A DNA stretch of 33,187 bases, taken from positions 1 to 33,187 of the forward strand of contig JBFKDQ010000042.1 in the NCBI GenBank assembly GCA_041619555.1, read 5' to 3'. A model generated the notes under the pieces. That model was not told the DNA's origin. It was given only the letters and a program-made list of their open reading frames with translations, and searched no databases. Shown here piece by piece: positions 14,126-24,638 of this stretch. A program made the position numbers and the translations under genes. The stretch comes from Oceanococcus sp041619555 (lineage in GTDB: Bacteria; Pseudomonadota; Gammaproteobacteria; Nevskiales; Oceanococcaceae). Position 1 is the first letter of the stretch. Every line of letters begins with the position of its first letter.

Positions 14126-16120
14126 TCATCTGAAGACTCGCATGAGCCCGATGGACACATCCAGTCGATCATAGTCATAAAGTTCGATGGACGAGCCGTT
14201 ATCGACGTGAGCCACGGCCAAGCGCCAACCCCAGTGCTTCCACCGCTGGCTCAGCACCGACAGCGAGAGCTCATTGAAAATTTGCAAGTCATCCCGGTCG
14301 GAATCAACGAACTGGCCATCGTAGATGGCCTTGAGCACATTGCTGTTGAAGGCCAATTGCAGGCTTGGCGTGATCTGCACCAGTTCCGAGATGCCCAGAC
14401 CGAACAGATTGCGCCCGTAGGGGGAATCGTCCTGGGTTGGTGCATCATGTCCGTAGAGCAGGTTCCAACTGAACTCACTGCCGTAACCGAGGTTATGCCG
14501 ATAGGCCCAGGCCATGGAAAGCAGAAGCTGATCGATATCACGCACTGCCACCGTGGCGTCATAGCGCACTTGCTGCAAGCGCAGGCCATACCGTGAACTG
14601 AGCATCGGTGAATGCTGCACGTTCAGGGTGCTGCCGACAGCGAGGAAATGGCTGTTATAACGACCATCGATCAGAGTCTGGCCGCCATTGAACTGCAGGC
14701 TCAGGCCCCAATTGCCCTGGCGATAGTTCTGGCTGGAACTCAGCCCGAACTGGATCGTATCCAGATAGTCCGCATCGCCGAACTGCCGGACGCGCCCGGT
14801 GCCCGCGAGGATCCATGACCAGCGCGCGGTGAGGGGGGAGGAGTAGTTGAGTTCGCCAACCAGTCCGGAATAGCGGGATTCGGTACTCCGCGCCCGCTCA
14901 TCGAGTTCGAAACCGGCGAAATTGTCCAGCGCAGTCGCGCTGTTGGCATTGCTGTCATATCCGGTATTCAAGGCCAGACGTCCACCGGTGCGACGTTCAT
15001 AGCGCACAGCGCGATCCTGGATGGCTTCGAGGTAACTGGCAATGACGACGGCGGCGGTTGGTGGCGGCGCCTGTTCTGCCAGTGTGGTGAAAACCAGTCG
15101 GGCGGATTCGTTCTCGCCCATGTCGAAATAGGCACGTCCGAGGTCGATGCGGATTCCCAATGATTCGGGGCTCTCATTGCTCGCCCGCAGCAGGGGGTAA
15201 AGGGCTTCCTGCGGGTTACCTGCGTCCAGCAAAAGCACCCCGTAGAGATAGTCGAATTCGCTGTCGCCGGCGTAATCCGCCTCCAGCGCTCTGAGCTGGC
15301 CGAGAACGCTGGCCGAATCACCCGAGGCGCTTGCCGCAAGGGCTTCGGCATACAACGGCAGTTGCTTGAATGGCGCCCCTGGGGCGGTGCGCTCAAGCGC
15401 CTTGAGGGTCTGCAGACCCCTGGTTGCAGTTGGCTGAACAGCTGGCGTAGCCGCCGCAGTTGACTCGCGTCCCGGCTTGGGATCGAGCACGCTGGTGCCG
15501 GGCACCGAAGGCGCCACAATCGCAGGCGGGGTGCCGGCGTGTATCCATGTCTCGGCGACTTGAGCTGCAGGCTGTTGGTGATCAGGCGCGACCGGTTTGC
15601 CTGAATAACGGCTGATCAGGGCCTGCGCACTGTCGCGGACAGGCGCCTGGACCGCAGGCGCGGGTGTCGCGGTCGTCAACGGCGCGGCGTCTTGGAGCGG
15701 GCTGGCCACCTCATCCGACATCAGCCGCAACTCGGACACCGGGCGGTAGCCGTCGTCGAGCTGCATGATGCTGGCCACCTGTGCCGCCGCATCACGTGGC
15801 GCCTGATTCAGGCTCATTTTCTTGCCGATGCGCCACAGCTTGCGCGCCTGCTCCGGGCTGGGAATCGTCAGCAAACTCCCGGATTCGAGCTGATCAAGGC
15901 CGTTGCCGAACTGGTCTCGATTGGCCGCAAAAATGGCCAGGGCCCACTGCTTCAGATTCAGACCGTCTTGCGGCTTGCGGTGCAGACTGGCAACAGCGTA
16001 AACGCCCTGCCCGACCGTCACGGGACCATAGTTCTGCTGCGCAAAGCCCTGCCCGGACCAGGTCACGCCAAGCCCGAGGCAAATGGCGATGACACCGAAC
16101 CCCTGATACACACGCCTCAT
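14126..16120 (-). CDS. Outer-membrane barrel protein with FimV-like and TPR domains (Slam/DUF560-like candidate)
   Basis: This is a 664-residue envelope protein. A signal peptide ends near GFA (26-27). Residues 30-89 (YGPVTVGQGVYAVASL to GSLLTIPSPEQAR) resemble the N-terminal module of FimV, a probable peptidoglycan- or pilus-associated domain. A Pro/Ala/Thr-rich linker runs about 140-245. TPR-like helices follow at about 255-350 (YLYGVLLLDAGNPQEALYPLL, DLGRAYFDMGENESARLVF). From about 375 the sequence alternates as membrane beta strands, beginning RLALNTGYDSNANSAT, to the C-terminus. TPR plus barrel with a GYDSN opening is the layout of Slam/DUF560 (type XI secretion) proteins. The FecR gene follows with an 11-base spacer. 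Identity as a Slam relative is inference; a generic TPR porin is the alternative. Confidence 0.75.
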   Translation of the reverse strand: MRRVYQGFGVIAICLGLGVTWSGQGFAQQNYGPVTVGQGVYAVASLHRKPQDGLNLKQWALAIFAANRDQFGNGLDQLESGSLLTIPSPEQARKLWRIGKKMSLNQAPRDAAAQVASIMQLDDGYRPVSELRLMSDEVASPLQDAAPLTTATPAPAVQAPVRDSAQALISRYSGKPVAPDHQQPAAQVAETWIHAGTPPAIVAPSVPGTSVLDPKPGRESTAAATPAVQPTATRGLQTLKALERTAPGAPFKQLPLYAEALAASASGDSASVLGQLRALEADYAGDSEFDYLYGVLLLDAGNPQEALYPLLRASNESPESLGIRIDLGRAYFDMGENESARLVFTTLAEQAPPPTAAVVIASYLEAIQDRAVRYERRTGGRLALNTGYDSNANSATALDNFAGFELDERARSTESRYSGLVGELNYSSPLTARWSWILAGTGRVRQFGDADYLDTIQFGLSSSQNYRQGNWGLSLQFNGGQTLIDGRYNSHFLAVGSTLNVQHSPMLSSRYGLRLQQVRYDATVAVRDIDQLLLSMAWAYRHNLGYGSEFSWNLLYGHDAPTQDDSPYGRNLFGLGISELVQITPSLQLAFNSNVLKAIYDGQFVDSDRDDLQIFNELSLSVLSQRWKHWGWRLAVAHVDNGSSIELYDYDRLDVSIGLMRVFR

Positions 16121-16218
16121 GCGGCCGTCCCCATGGTGAATCCCGGTTCTTAACGAGAATACTACAATCCTATAAGCTTCCCACCTTTTTCCGCCACCAC
16201 AACGGGGAACTGCAATCC
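16121..16218. promoter_or_regulatory. Divergent promoter region between the barrel gene and mnmA
   Basis: This 98-base, locally AT-richer gap separates two divergent genes. On the plus strand TACAAT (16163-16168) and TATAAG (16171-16176) are both plausible -10 elements for mnmA; TTAACG (16150-16155) is a poor, closely spaced -35 for the latter. No inverted-repeat operator is obvious. GGGGAA lies upstream of the mnmA ATG. I cannot choose a single start site from the sequence. Confidence 0.35.
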
Positions 16219-17286
16219 ATGGCGAGAATCATTGCAGGGATATCCGGCGGCGTGGATTCGGCCTTGGCCGCGGCCCTGCTGCTGGAGCAAGGCCATGAGG
16301 TCGAAGGCCTGTTCATGTTCAACTGGTCGGAAGACGAGGACGCCTATTGCACTGCAGCCGAGGATTATGCCGTTGCACAAGCGATCAGTCGGGACCTGGG
16401 CATGCCTTTGCATCGTGCTGACTTCAGTCGGCAATACCGGGACCGGGTCTTCGCTCATTTCCTGGATGAGTACCGTGCCGGTCGCACACCCAGCCCCGAC
16501 CTTCTTTGCAATCGTGAGATCAAGTTCAAGGAATTCTTGCGCTATGCCCAACAGCTCGGCGCCGATTTCATCGCCACGGGCCACTATGCGCGTCTGCGAC
16601 GAGATGAAACAGGCACGCATCTGATGCTGGCAGAAGATCAGAACAAGGATCAGACCTATTTTCTCGCTGCCGTGGAACCTGGCAGTTTCGAGAGGGTGCT
16701 GTTCCCGCTGGGCGACTACAGCAAGCCCCTGGTGCGCCAAATGGCCGGCGAACGCGGTCTGGTCAATTACCAGCGCAAGGACAGTACGGGCATCTGCTTC
16801 ATTGGCGAGCGACCGATGCGCGAATTCCTGTCGCAATATCTCAGCGATCAGACCGGTGACATCGTCGATGATGGGGAGCATGTTCTGGGTCGTCACCCAG
16901 GCTTGTGCTATTTCACGATCGGACAACGCAAGGGCCTTGGTGTCGGCGGCCAATCGCATGCGGCGGATGCGCCCTGGTATGTCTACGCCAAGGAGCAGGA
17001 CACCGGACGACTGCGGGTCACGCAGAATGCGCATCATCCTCAACTGCGTCGCAGCAGCACCAGGATCTCTCCGCCACAGTGGCTGTATGCGCCGGCGAGC
17101 CCGCAGATCTGGCGTGGACAGGCACGCATCCGCCATCGTCAGCCCCTGCAGGATTGTGAACTAAGGCAAGACGGAGGCCTTTTCAGCCTGCATTTCGAGC
17201 AAGCCCAATGGGCGATCGCACCAGGTCAATATGCGGTGTTCTACCAGGATCGTGAATGCCTGGGCTGTGCCGTCATCGCCCCGTAA
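16219..17286 (+). CDS. mnmA: tRNA-specific 2-thiouridylase (MnmA)
   Basis: This 355-residue enzyme makes 2-thiouridine at wobble position 34 of Lys, Glu and Gln tRNAs, using sulfur relayed from the Tus system. The PP-loop SGGVDS lies at 9-14 for ATP adenylation. The two catalytic cysteines are present: C97 in SPDLLCNREIKF and C193 in DSTGICFIG. GHYAR (121-125) and KDQTYFL (143-149) are further signatures, and the C-terminal beta-barrel ends GQYAVFYQDRECLGCAVI. Length is normal. It stands alone here, with the two envelope genes upstream on the opposite strand where nudJ would be expected. Confidence 0.97.
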   Translation: MARIIAGISGGVDSALAAALLLEQGHEVEGLFMFNWSEDEDAYCTAAEDYAVAQAISRDLGMPLHRADFSRQYRDRVFAHFLDEYRAGRTPSPDLLCNREIKFKEFLRYAQQLGADFIATGHYARLRRDETGTHLMLAEDQNKDQTYFLAAVEPGSFERVLFPLGDYSKPLVRQMAGERGLVNYQRKDSTGICFIGERPMREFLSQYLSDQTGDIVDDGEHVLGRHPGLCYFTIGQRKGLGVGGQSHAADAPWYVYAKEQDTGRLRVTQNAHHPQLRRSSTRISPPQWLYAPASPQIWRGQARIRHRQPLQDCELRQDGGLFSLHFEQAQWAIAPGQYAVFYQDRECLGCAVIAP

Positions 17287-17328
17287 GTTCAGCGCAAACG
17301 ATAAATCCGGCCGCGGCCTACCGACAGC

Positions 17329-17354
17329 AAAAGGGGGCAGCTTGCGCCGCCCCC
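17329..17354 (-). terminator. Intrinsic terminator for acnB
   Basis: On the minus strand, about 56 bases after the acnB stop, GGGGGCGGC pairs with GCTGCCCCC (nine pairs including one G-T) around a GCAA tetraloop, and four T residues follow at once. This is a standard intrinsic terminator for acnB. Read from the mnmA side the hairpin has no T run, so it is at best a partial stop in that direction. Confidence 0.75.
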
Positions 17355-17409
17355 ACGATCATGGATGCCCGATCACGCCGGTCGCCATCGCGACGGCTGA
17401 GACCTTGAA

Positions 17410-20178
17410 TCAGGCGGCTTGAGCTGGTGCGAACTTGGTCAGATTGATGCCTTCAACAGCCGCGTCGTACTCTGCCATGCTTGGCGTGCGTCCCAGGATG
17501 GTGGAAAGCACCACGACCGGTGTTGATGCCAGCAGGGATTCGCCTTTCTTCTCATCTGAGTCTTCGACCACACGCCCCTGAAACAGGCGGGTCGACGTCG
17601 CCATCACGGTATCCCCCTTGGCGGCTTTCTCCTGGTTGCCCATGCACAGATTACAACCCGGGCGTTCGAGATACATGATGTTCTGGTATTCGGTACGCGC
17701 CGCCCCTTTCGGTGCCGTATCATCGAACTCGAAACCGGCATGCTTCTGGAAGATTTCCCAGTCGCCTTCGGCCTTCAATTCGTCGATGATATTGTAGGTT
17801 GGCGGCGCCACGACCAGCGGGGCCTTGAACTCGATCTTGCCGTTGTTCTGCTTCTCCAGATTGCGCAGCATCTGGGCGATGATTTTCATGTCGCCCTTGT
17901 GCACCATGCAGGAACCGACAAAGCCCAGATCCACCTTCTTCTCGGCCTTGTAGTAGGAGATCGGGCGAATGGTGTCGTGGGTGTAACGCTTGGAAACGTC
18001 GGCGTTGTTGACATCGGGGTCGGCAATCATCGGCTCGGTGATCTGATCCAGGTCGACCACGAATTCGGCGAAATACTTGGCGTTTTCGTCGGGCTTCAAT
18101 GCCGGTGCAGCGCCGGATCTGATCTCAGCGATTCGTTTGTCCGCCTTGTCAATCAATCCACGCAGGGTGCCGGCTGCATTGTCCATCCCCTTGTCGATCA
18201 TGATCTGAATCCGGCTCTTGGCCAGTTCCAGCGAGCCGATCAAGGTGCCGTCGTTGGAGATGCAGACCGCTGCCTTGGCCTTCATTTCGGCGGTCCAGTC
18301 GGTGAAGGTAAAGGCCTGATCAGCCAGCAAGGTGCCAGTGTGCACTTCGACGACACGCCCCTGGAAGACGTTGTCACCGAACTGCTTCAGCATTTGCGCC
18401 TGCGTGGCATGCACGACATCACGGAAGTCCATATGGTCTTTGAGCGTACCCTTGAACGTGACCTTCACCGATTCGGGAATCGGCATTGTCGCCTCCCCGG
18501 TCGCCAGGGCCAGTGCCACCGTGCCCGAGTCCGCACCGAAGGCGACGCCCTTGGACATGCGGGTATGCGAATCACCGCCGATGATGACATCGCGATCATC
18601 CACGGTGAGGTCATTCAGGACCTTGTGAATCACATCGGTCATCGCCGGGTAGACCCCTTTGGGGTCACGCGCGGTGATCAAGCCAAAGGTGTTCATGAAA
18701 CCCATGAGCTTGGGAATGTTTCGCTTCGCTTTGGAATCCCAGACCGAAGCCGTATGACAGCCGGACTGATAGGCGCCATCGACCTTGGGTGAAATCACCG
18801 TGGCCGCCATGGCTTCCAGTTCCTGCACCGTCATCAGACCGGTGGTGTCCTGGGAACCTACGATGTTGACGCTCACCCGCACATCGGAGCCGGCGTGAAG
18901 CACCGTGCCCTCTGCCACGCCCACGGCGTTGCGGTTGAAGATTTTCTCGACCGCAGTCAGACCCTGACCCGCATGGGAAATTTCCTTGGCTGCGGCATAC
19001 ACCACCGGCGCCTTGATTCCCAGGGTTTCGGCCGCAAAGGTCTGCAGCTTTTTACCGAACACGATGGCATAGGAACCGCCCGCCTTGATGAATTCCAACT
19101 TCTGCGGGGTAAAGGCCGATGAGATGTCCGCCAGTTCCTTCTCGCCGCTGGCATCGTACAGTTTCTTGGTTCTGATGTTGATGGTCAGCACGGTGCCATT
19201 GGCAACGGAGTACTTCTCTTCCAGCACCGGATCACCATTGCTGTCGAGAACCGGCTGGCCGTTGTCATCCTGCTTCTTCACCCAGTTCTTCAAATCCAGA
19301 CCAATGCCACCGGTCACGCCAACCGTGGTCAGGAAGATCGGCGAAATTCCATTTGTGCCGCCCACAATCGGGGCGTAGTTGACGAATGGCACGTAAGGAC
19401 TGGCTGGTTTGCCCATCCACAGGGCCACGTTGTTGACACCAGACATGCGTGAAGAGCCCACGCCCATGGTGCCCTTTTCGGCGACCAGCATCACCCGCGC
19501 ATCCGGGTGCTGTTTCTTCAGAGTTTCGATCTCGGCCTGCGCCTGCGGCGAGATCATGCACTTGCCGTGCAGTTCACGGTCCGAGCGCGAATGCGCCTGA
19601 TTGCCTGGCGACAGCAGATCGGTCGAAACATCGCCCTCCGCCGCAATATAGGTGACGACTTTGACCGTCTCATCCGGCTCGGGAAGCTTGGTGAAAAATT
19701 CCGCCTGCGCGTAGCTTTCCAGAATTTCCCTGGCCAGGGCATGCCCCGCCTTGTAGCTTGCGCCGAGTCTTTCCATATCGGCTTCATACAGAAAGACCTG
19801 CGTTTTGAGCACTTCGGCGGCTTCGCGGGCGATCGAAGCCTCCTCACCCAGAGCCAGATCAAGCAACACCGAGATCGAAGGGCCGCCCTTCATGTGCGAC
19901 AGAAGTTCGAATGCAAAAGAGGGCGTAATCTCTTCCACGCTTTCCTGGCCGAGGATGATTTCTTTCAGGAACTGCGCTTTTTCACCCGCGGCACTGGTGG
20001 TGCCCGGCAAGGTGTTGTAAATGAAGAACTTGAGAGAATCTTCCCGATAAGCGTTGGTCTTGTCTTTGATCTGGGCGATGATTTCCTTGACAAGGGCGCC
20101 ATCTTCGATCGGCTTGGGATGCAGGCCTTGTCCTTTGCGGGTTTCGATCTCGTTTAAATAGTCTTGGTACAAGCTCAT
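17410..20178 (-). CDS. acnB: Aconitate hydratase B (AcnB)
   Basis: This 922-residue [4Fe-4S] enzyme interconverts citrate and isocitrate in the TCA cycle; many AcnB enzymes also act on 2-methylisocitrate. The N-terminal helical and swivel domains carry SPGNQAHSRSDRELHG (190-205) and GVGSSRMSGVNNV (239-251). The dehydratase core has GSQDTTGLMT and GGDSHTRMSKGVAFGADSG. The cluster cysteines are C757 (VGSCMVHKGD), C842 and C845 (PGCNLCMGNQ). At 922 residues it is longer than the 865 of E. coli AcnB, and part of the excess is an insert near 300-325 containing a tandem DxNGxPVL duplication. It is divergent from acnA, with a strong terminator downstream. Confidence 0.95.
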   Translation of the reverse strand: MSLYQDYLNEIETRKGQGLHPKPIEDGALVKEIIAQIKDKTNAYREDSLKFFIYNTLPGTTSAAGEKAQFLKEIILGQESVEEITPSFAFELLSHMKGGPSISVLLDLALGEEASIAREAAEVLKTQVFLYEADMERLGASYKAGHALAREILESYAQAEFFTKLPEPDETVKVVTYIAAEGDVSTDLLSPGNQAHSRSDRELHGKCMISPQAQAEIETLKKQHPDARVMLVAEKGTMGVGSSRMSGVNNVALWMGKPASPYVPFVNYAPIVGGTNGISPIFLTTVGVTGGIGLDLKNWVKKQDDNGQPVLDSNGDPVLEEKYSVANGTVLTINIRTKKLYDASGEKELADISSAFTPQKLEFIKAGGSYAIVFGKKLQTFAAETLGIKAPVVYAAAKEISHAGQGLTAVEKIFNRNAVGVAEGTVLHAGSDVRVSVNIVGSQDTTGLMTVQELEAMAATVISPKVDGAYQSGCHTASVWDSKAKRNIPKLMGFMNTFGLITARDPKGVYPAMTDVIHKVLNDLTVDDRDVIIGGDSHTRMSKGVAFGADSGTVALALATGEATMPIPESVKVTFKGTLKDHMDFRDVVHATQAQMLKQFGDNVFQGRVVEVHTGTLLADQAFTFTDWTAEMKAKAAVCISNDGTLIGSLELAKSRIQIMIDKGMDNAAGTLRGLIDKADKRIAEIRSGAAPALKPDENAKYFAEFVVDLDQITEPMIADPDVNNADVSKRYTHDTIRPISYYKAEKKVDLGFVGSCMVHKGDMKIIAQMLRNLEKQNNGKIEFKAPLVVAPPTYNIIDELKAEGDWEIFQKHAGFEFDDTAPKGAARTEYQNIMYLERPGCNLCMGNQEKAAKGDTVMATSTRLFQGRVVEDSDEKKGESLLASTPVVVLSTILGRTPSMAEYDAAVEGINLTKFAPAQAA
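19222..19269 (-). repeat. Tandem 24-base repeat inside acnB (two DxNGxPVL units)
   Basis: Two adjacent 24-base units encode DDNGQPVL (residues 304-311) and DSNGDPVL (312-319) in acnB. Five of eight residues are identical (D, N, G, P, V and L align, with S/D and D/Q changes). The unit lies in a charged, surface-type segment just after the swivel-domain motif, where E. coli AcnB has a shorter loop. It looks like an old in-frame duplication that lengthened a loop. Confidence 0.6.
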
Positions 20179-20341
20179 AGATATCTCGATGCGCAGGTGG
20201 GATTTAGCCTGCTATTGTAGCAATTTCGGGCCCGCCGGATGATCCCTAACAGAGATTCCGCAGGCCGATTCCGCTAGACTTTGGACCGCCAAATTTTTGC
20301 CCGCACACCAAACGGGCCTGAGCATCAGGGAGAACACCACC
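20179..20341. promoter_or_regulatory. Divergent control region between acnB and acnA
   Basis: This 163-base gap separates the two aconitase genes. For acnB, minus-strand TACAAT (complement of 20214-20219) could be the -10, giving a leader of about 30 bases; its -35 is poor. For acnA, TAGACT (20275-20280) is a candidate -10, with a ribosome site AGGGAGA before the ATG. I see no clear operator palindrome, so shared regulation is only implied by the geometry. Confidence 0.35.
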
Positions 20342-22984
<2,643 letters not shown>

Positions 22985-23012
22985 TTCGCGCAACTGATTC
23001 TGGCCCATTTTC

Positions 23013-23039
23013 AACGCCCCGCTGGTCGGGGCGTTTTTT
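23013..23039 (+). terminator. Intrinsic terminator for acnA
   Basis: AACGCCCC (23013-23020) and GGGGCGTT (23028-23035) form a perfect eight-base stem around a seven-base loop, running straight into a T tract. It starts 28 bases after the acnA stop and is a textbook Rho-independent terminator. Confidence 0.93.
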
Positions 23040-23114
23040 CGAATCGTGCACCTGCGTGAGTCTCAGACGCCTCGGATCTGGCGCTTACAGGCCAGATGCG
23101 CGATAGTTGATGTC

Positions 23115-24188
23115 ATGAAAAAAAGCACCCTATCTGGCTGCCTCCTGGCCTTCCTCCTCATCGCCTGTGGCAGCGAAAACCCCGCCCCGAAATCCGCCCG
23201 GGTGATGATTATCGGCATGGACGGCGCCCGCGCTGAAGCCCTGAATGTCGCCAATACGCCCCATCTTGATCAACTGCGTGCCGATGGGCTGGCCGACCTT
23301 CATGCCATCACCGGTGATGTCTCCCTCTCGGGGCCTGGCTGGGCCAGCATGCTCACCGGTGTCTGGTGTGACAAGCACCATGTGGTGGATAACGACGCCA
23401 GCTGGGCGCAATCCCAGTTTGACCTTTATCCACATTTCATGACCCGGCTGGAAGTGGTCCGTCCTCAGTTGCGGACCGTATCGATCAGCCATTGGCCGGC
23501 GATCAACGAGGAAATTCTCTGCGCCGACGAAAATGGCGATGATTGCGGACAGGTCGATCAGGTGCTGACCGTCAGCAGCGACGCCGCTGTTCGCGATGCG
23601 GTGCTGGCCGAGTTACGTGATCAGGACCCGGATGCCATATTCATGCAGTTTGACGACATCGATCATGCCGGCCACGGGGACCCGGAAACCTTTGACCCCG
23701 GAGGTTTTTGCCCCTTTTCCGGCGGCGACATGGCGGAAGCGGAACAAAGCGGCGCGTGCACGCCGGTGAATTACAACCCGGCCTATCTGGCGGCCATCGA
23801 AACTACGGATGCATACATTGGCGAAATCCTCCAGGCCCTGCGCGCGCGTCCGCAGTTTTCCGAAGAGAACTGGCTGGTCATGGTTTCACCGGATCACGGC
23901 GGTGGCGGGACGGTGTTCAATCAGCACGGATTTCCGGTCGAACAGGATCGCAGGACCTTTCTGTTCATGCTCGGCCAGGACGTGGTGGCTTTCCCAGACG
24001 CAGCCCAACTGAAGATCGTGGACATCGCCGCCACCGCTTTGTTTCATCTTGGGCTGGCGCTTGATCCGGACTGGGACCTCGACGGTCAGCCCATTGGGCT
24101 GGAGGCTGCGCCTTCGTATGTTGAGCGTGAAATCCCCAGCTGCTATGACCCCGCCGTCTTCGTGCCGGACAGCAGATCTCAAGACTGA
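23115..24188 (+). CDS. Lipoprotein of the alkaline phosphatase / type I phosphodiesterase superfamily
   Basis: This 357-residue predicted lipoprotein has the lipobox LLIAC at C18 (start MKKSTLSGCLL). The rest is a metal-dependent hydrolase of the alkaline phosphatase superfamily, nearest to nucleotide pyrophosphatase/phosphodiesterases. D36 in IIGMDGARAEAL is the first metal ligand. SLSGPGWASMLTG (70-82) aligns with the nucleophile block, with S72 as nucleophile. D183 and H187 in DDIDHAGHGDP, D260 and H261 in SPDHGGGG, and H271 in NQHG complete two metal sites. Extra cysteines (C85, C136, C144, C199, C215, C343) may form disulfides outside the cytoplasm. Substrate unknown. The gene stands alone after the acnA terminator and converges on the DUF2288 gene. 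Confidence 0.85.
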   Translation: MKKSTLSGCLLAFLLIACGSENPAPKSARVMIIGMDGARAEALNVANTPHLDQLRADGLADLHAITGDVSLSGPGWASMLTGVWCDKHHVVDNDASWAQSQFDLYPHFMTRLEVVRPQLRTVSISHWPAINEEILCADENGDDCGQVDQVLTVSSDAAVRDAVLAELRDQDPDAIFMQFDDIDHAGHGDPETFDPGGFCPFSGGDMAEAEQSGACTPVNYNPAYLAAIETTDAYIGEILQALRARPQFSEENWLVMVSPDHGGGGTVFNQHGFPVEQDRRTFLFMLGQDVVAFPDAAQLKIVDIAATALFHLGLALDPDWDLDGQPIGLEAAPSYVEREIPSCYDPAVFVPDSRSQD

Positions 24189-24214
24189 TCAGCGCGGGCG
24201 TTCAGAGTGCGTTT

Positions 24215-24553
24215 TCAGGCCGCGGCCGCGCCAGATCTTTCCTGCACCAGCAACCAGGGGCTGACCACCAGCGCCCATAAATCCGCATCGGTGGATTCCG
24301 CCCAGCGCAGCGCGGTGGCATCATCCAGTTGCCCCAGCTGTTCGGCCAGCATCCAGTTCCGGATCTTGTCGCTGTTGTCCGCCGCCATCGCCGCGCCGAC
24401 TCCCACCAGATCGAGTGACGCCGCCACCTTCAGAACCTTGCCAACCGCGAACAGTCTCTCAATTTCAGGCCAGCTGATCCTTGCGGTCTCGCCCAGAAGC
24501 TTGGCATAGGTCGGTGCCAGTTCTGGGGTATCGGTGTGATTCAAATCGTTCAT
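24215..24553 (-). CDS. DUF2288 family protein
   Basis: This small cytosolic protein of 112 residues has no signal or membrane segment. The core YAKLLGETARISWPEIERLFAVGKVLKVAASLDLV, the middle DNSDKIRNWMLAEQLGQL and the end LWALVVSPWLLVQER match DUF2288 proteins of pseudomonads and relatives, whose function is unknown. I prefer the ATG at 24553; an in-frame start 11 codons upstream exists but adds no family sequence. It lies back to back with the ParA gene (85-base gap) and tail to tail with the phosphodiesterase lipoprotein gene. Confidence 0.85.
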   Translation of the reverse strand: MNDLNHTDTPELAPTYAKLLGETARISWPEIERLFAVGKVLKVAASLDLVGVGAAMAADNSDKIRNWMLAEQLGQLDDATALRWAESTDADLWALVVSPWLLVQERSGAAAA

Positions 24554-24638
24554 CGCAAGACCATTGTGCCAACTCGCAGCGTGCATGCGCTACCATGCTG
24601 CCCATTTTCGCAGGGCAGTTCGCCACAGAGGAGACTAC

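Noticed and set aside
24218..24227. GGCCGCGGCC palindrome, also seen at 17309-17318
   Set aside because: Two copies of a GC palindrome are not surprising here; one lies in an alanine-coding end of a gene, and no common context is apparent.
24598..24618. Six-base inverted repeat (CTGCCC/GGGCAG) in the leader of the ParA gene
   Set aside because: Too short, with a nine-base loop and no known regulator match, to claim an operator or riboregulator.
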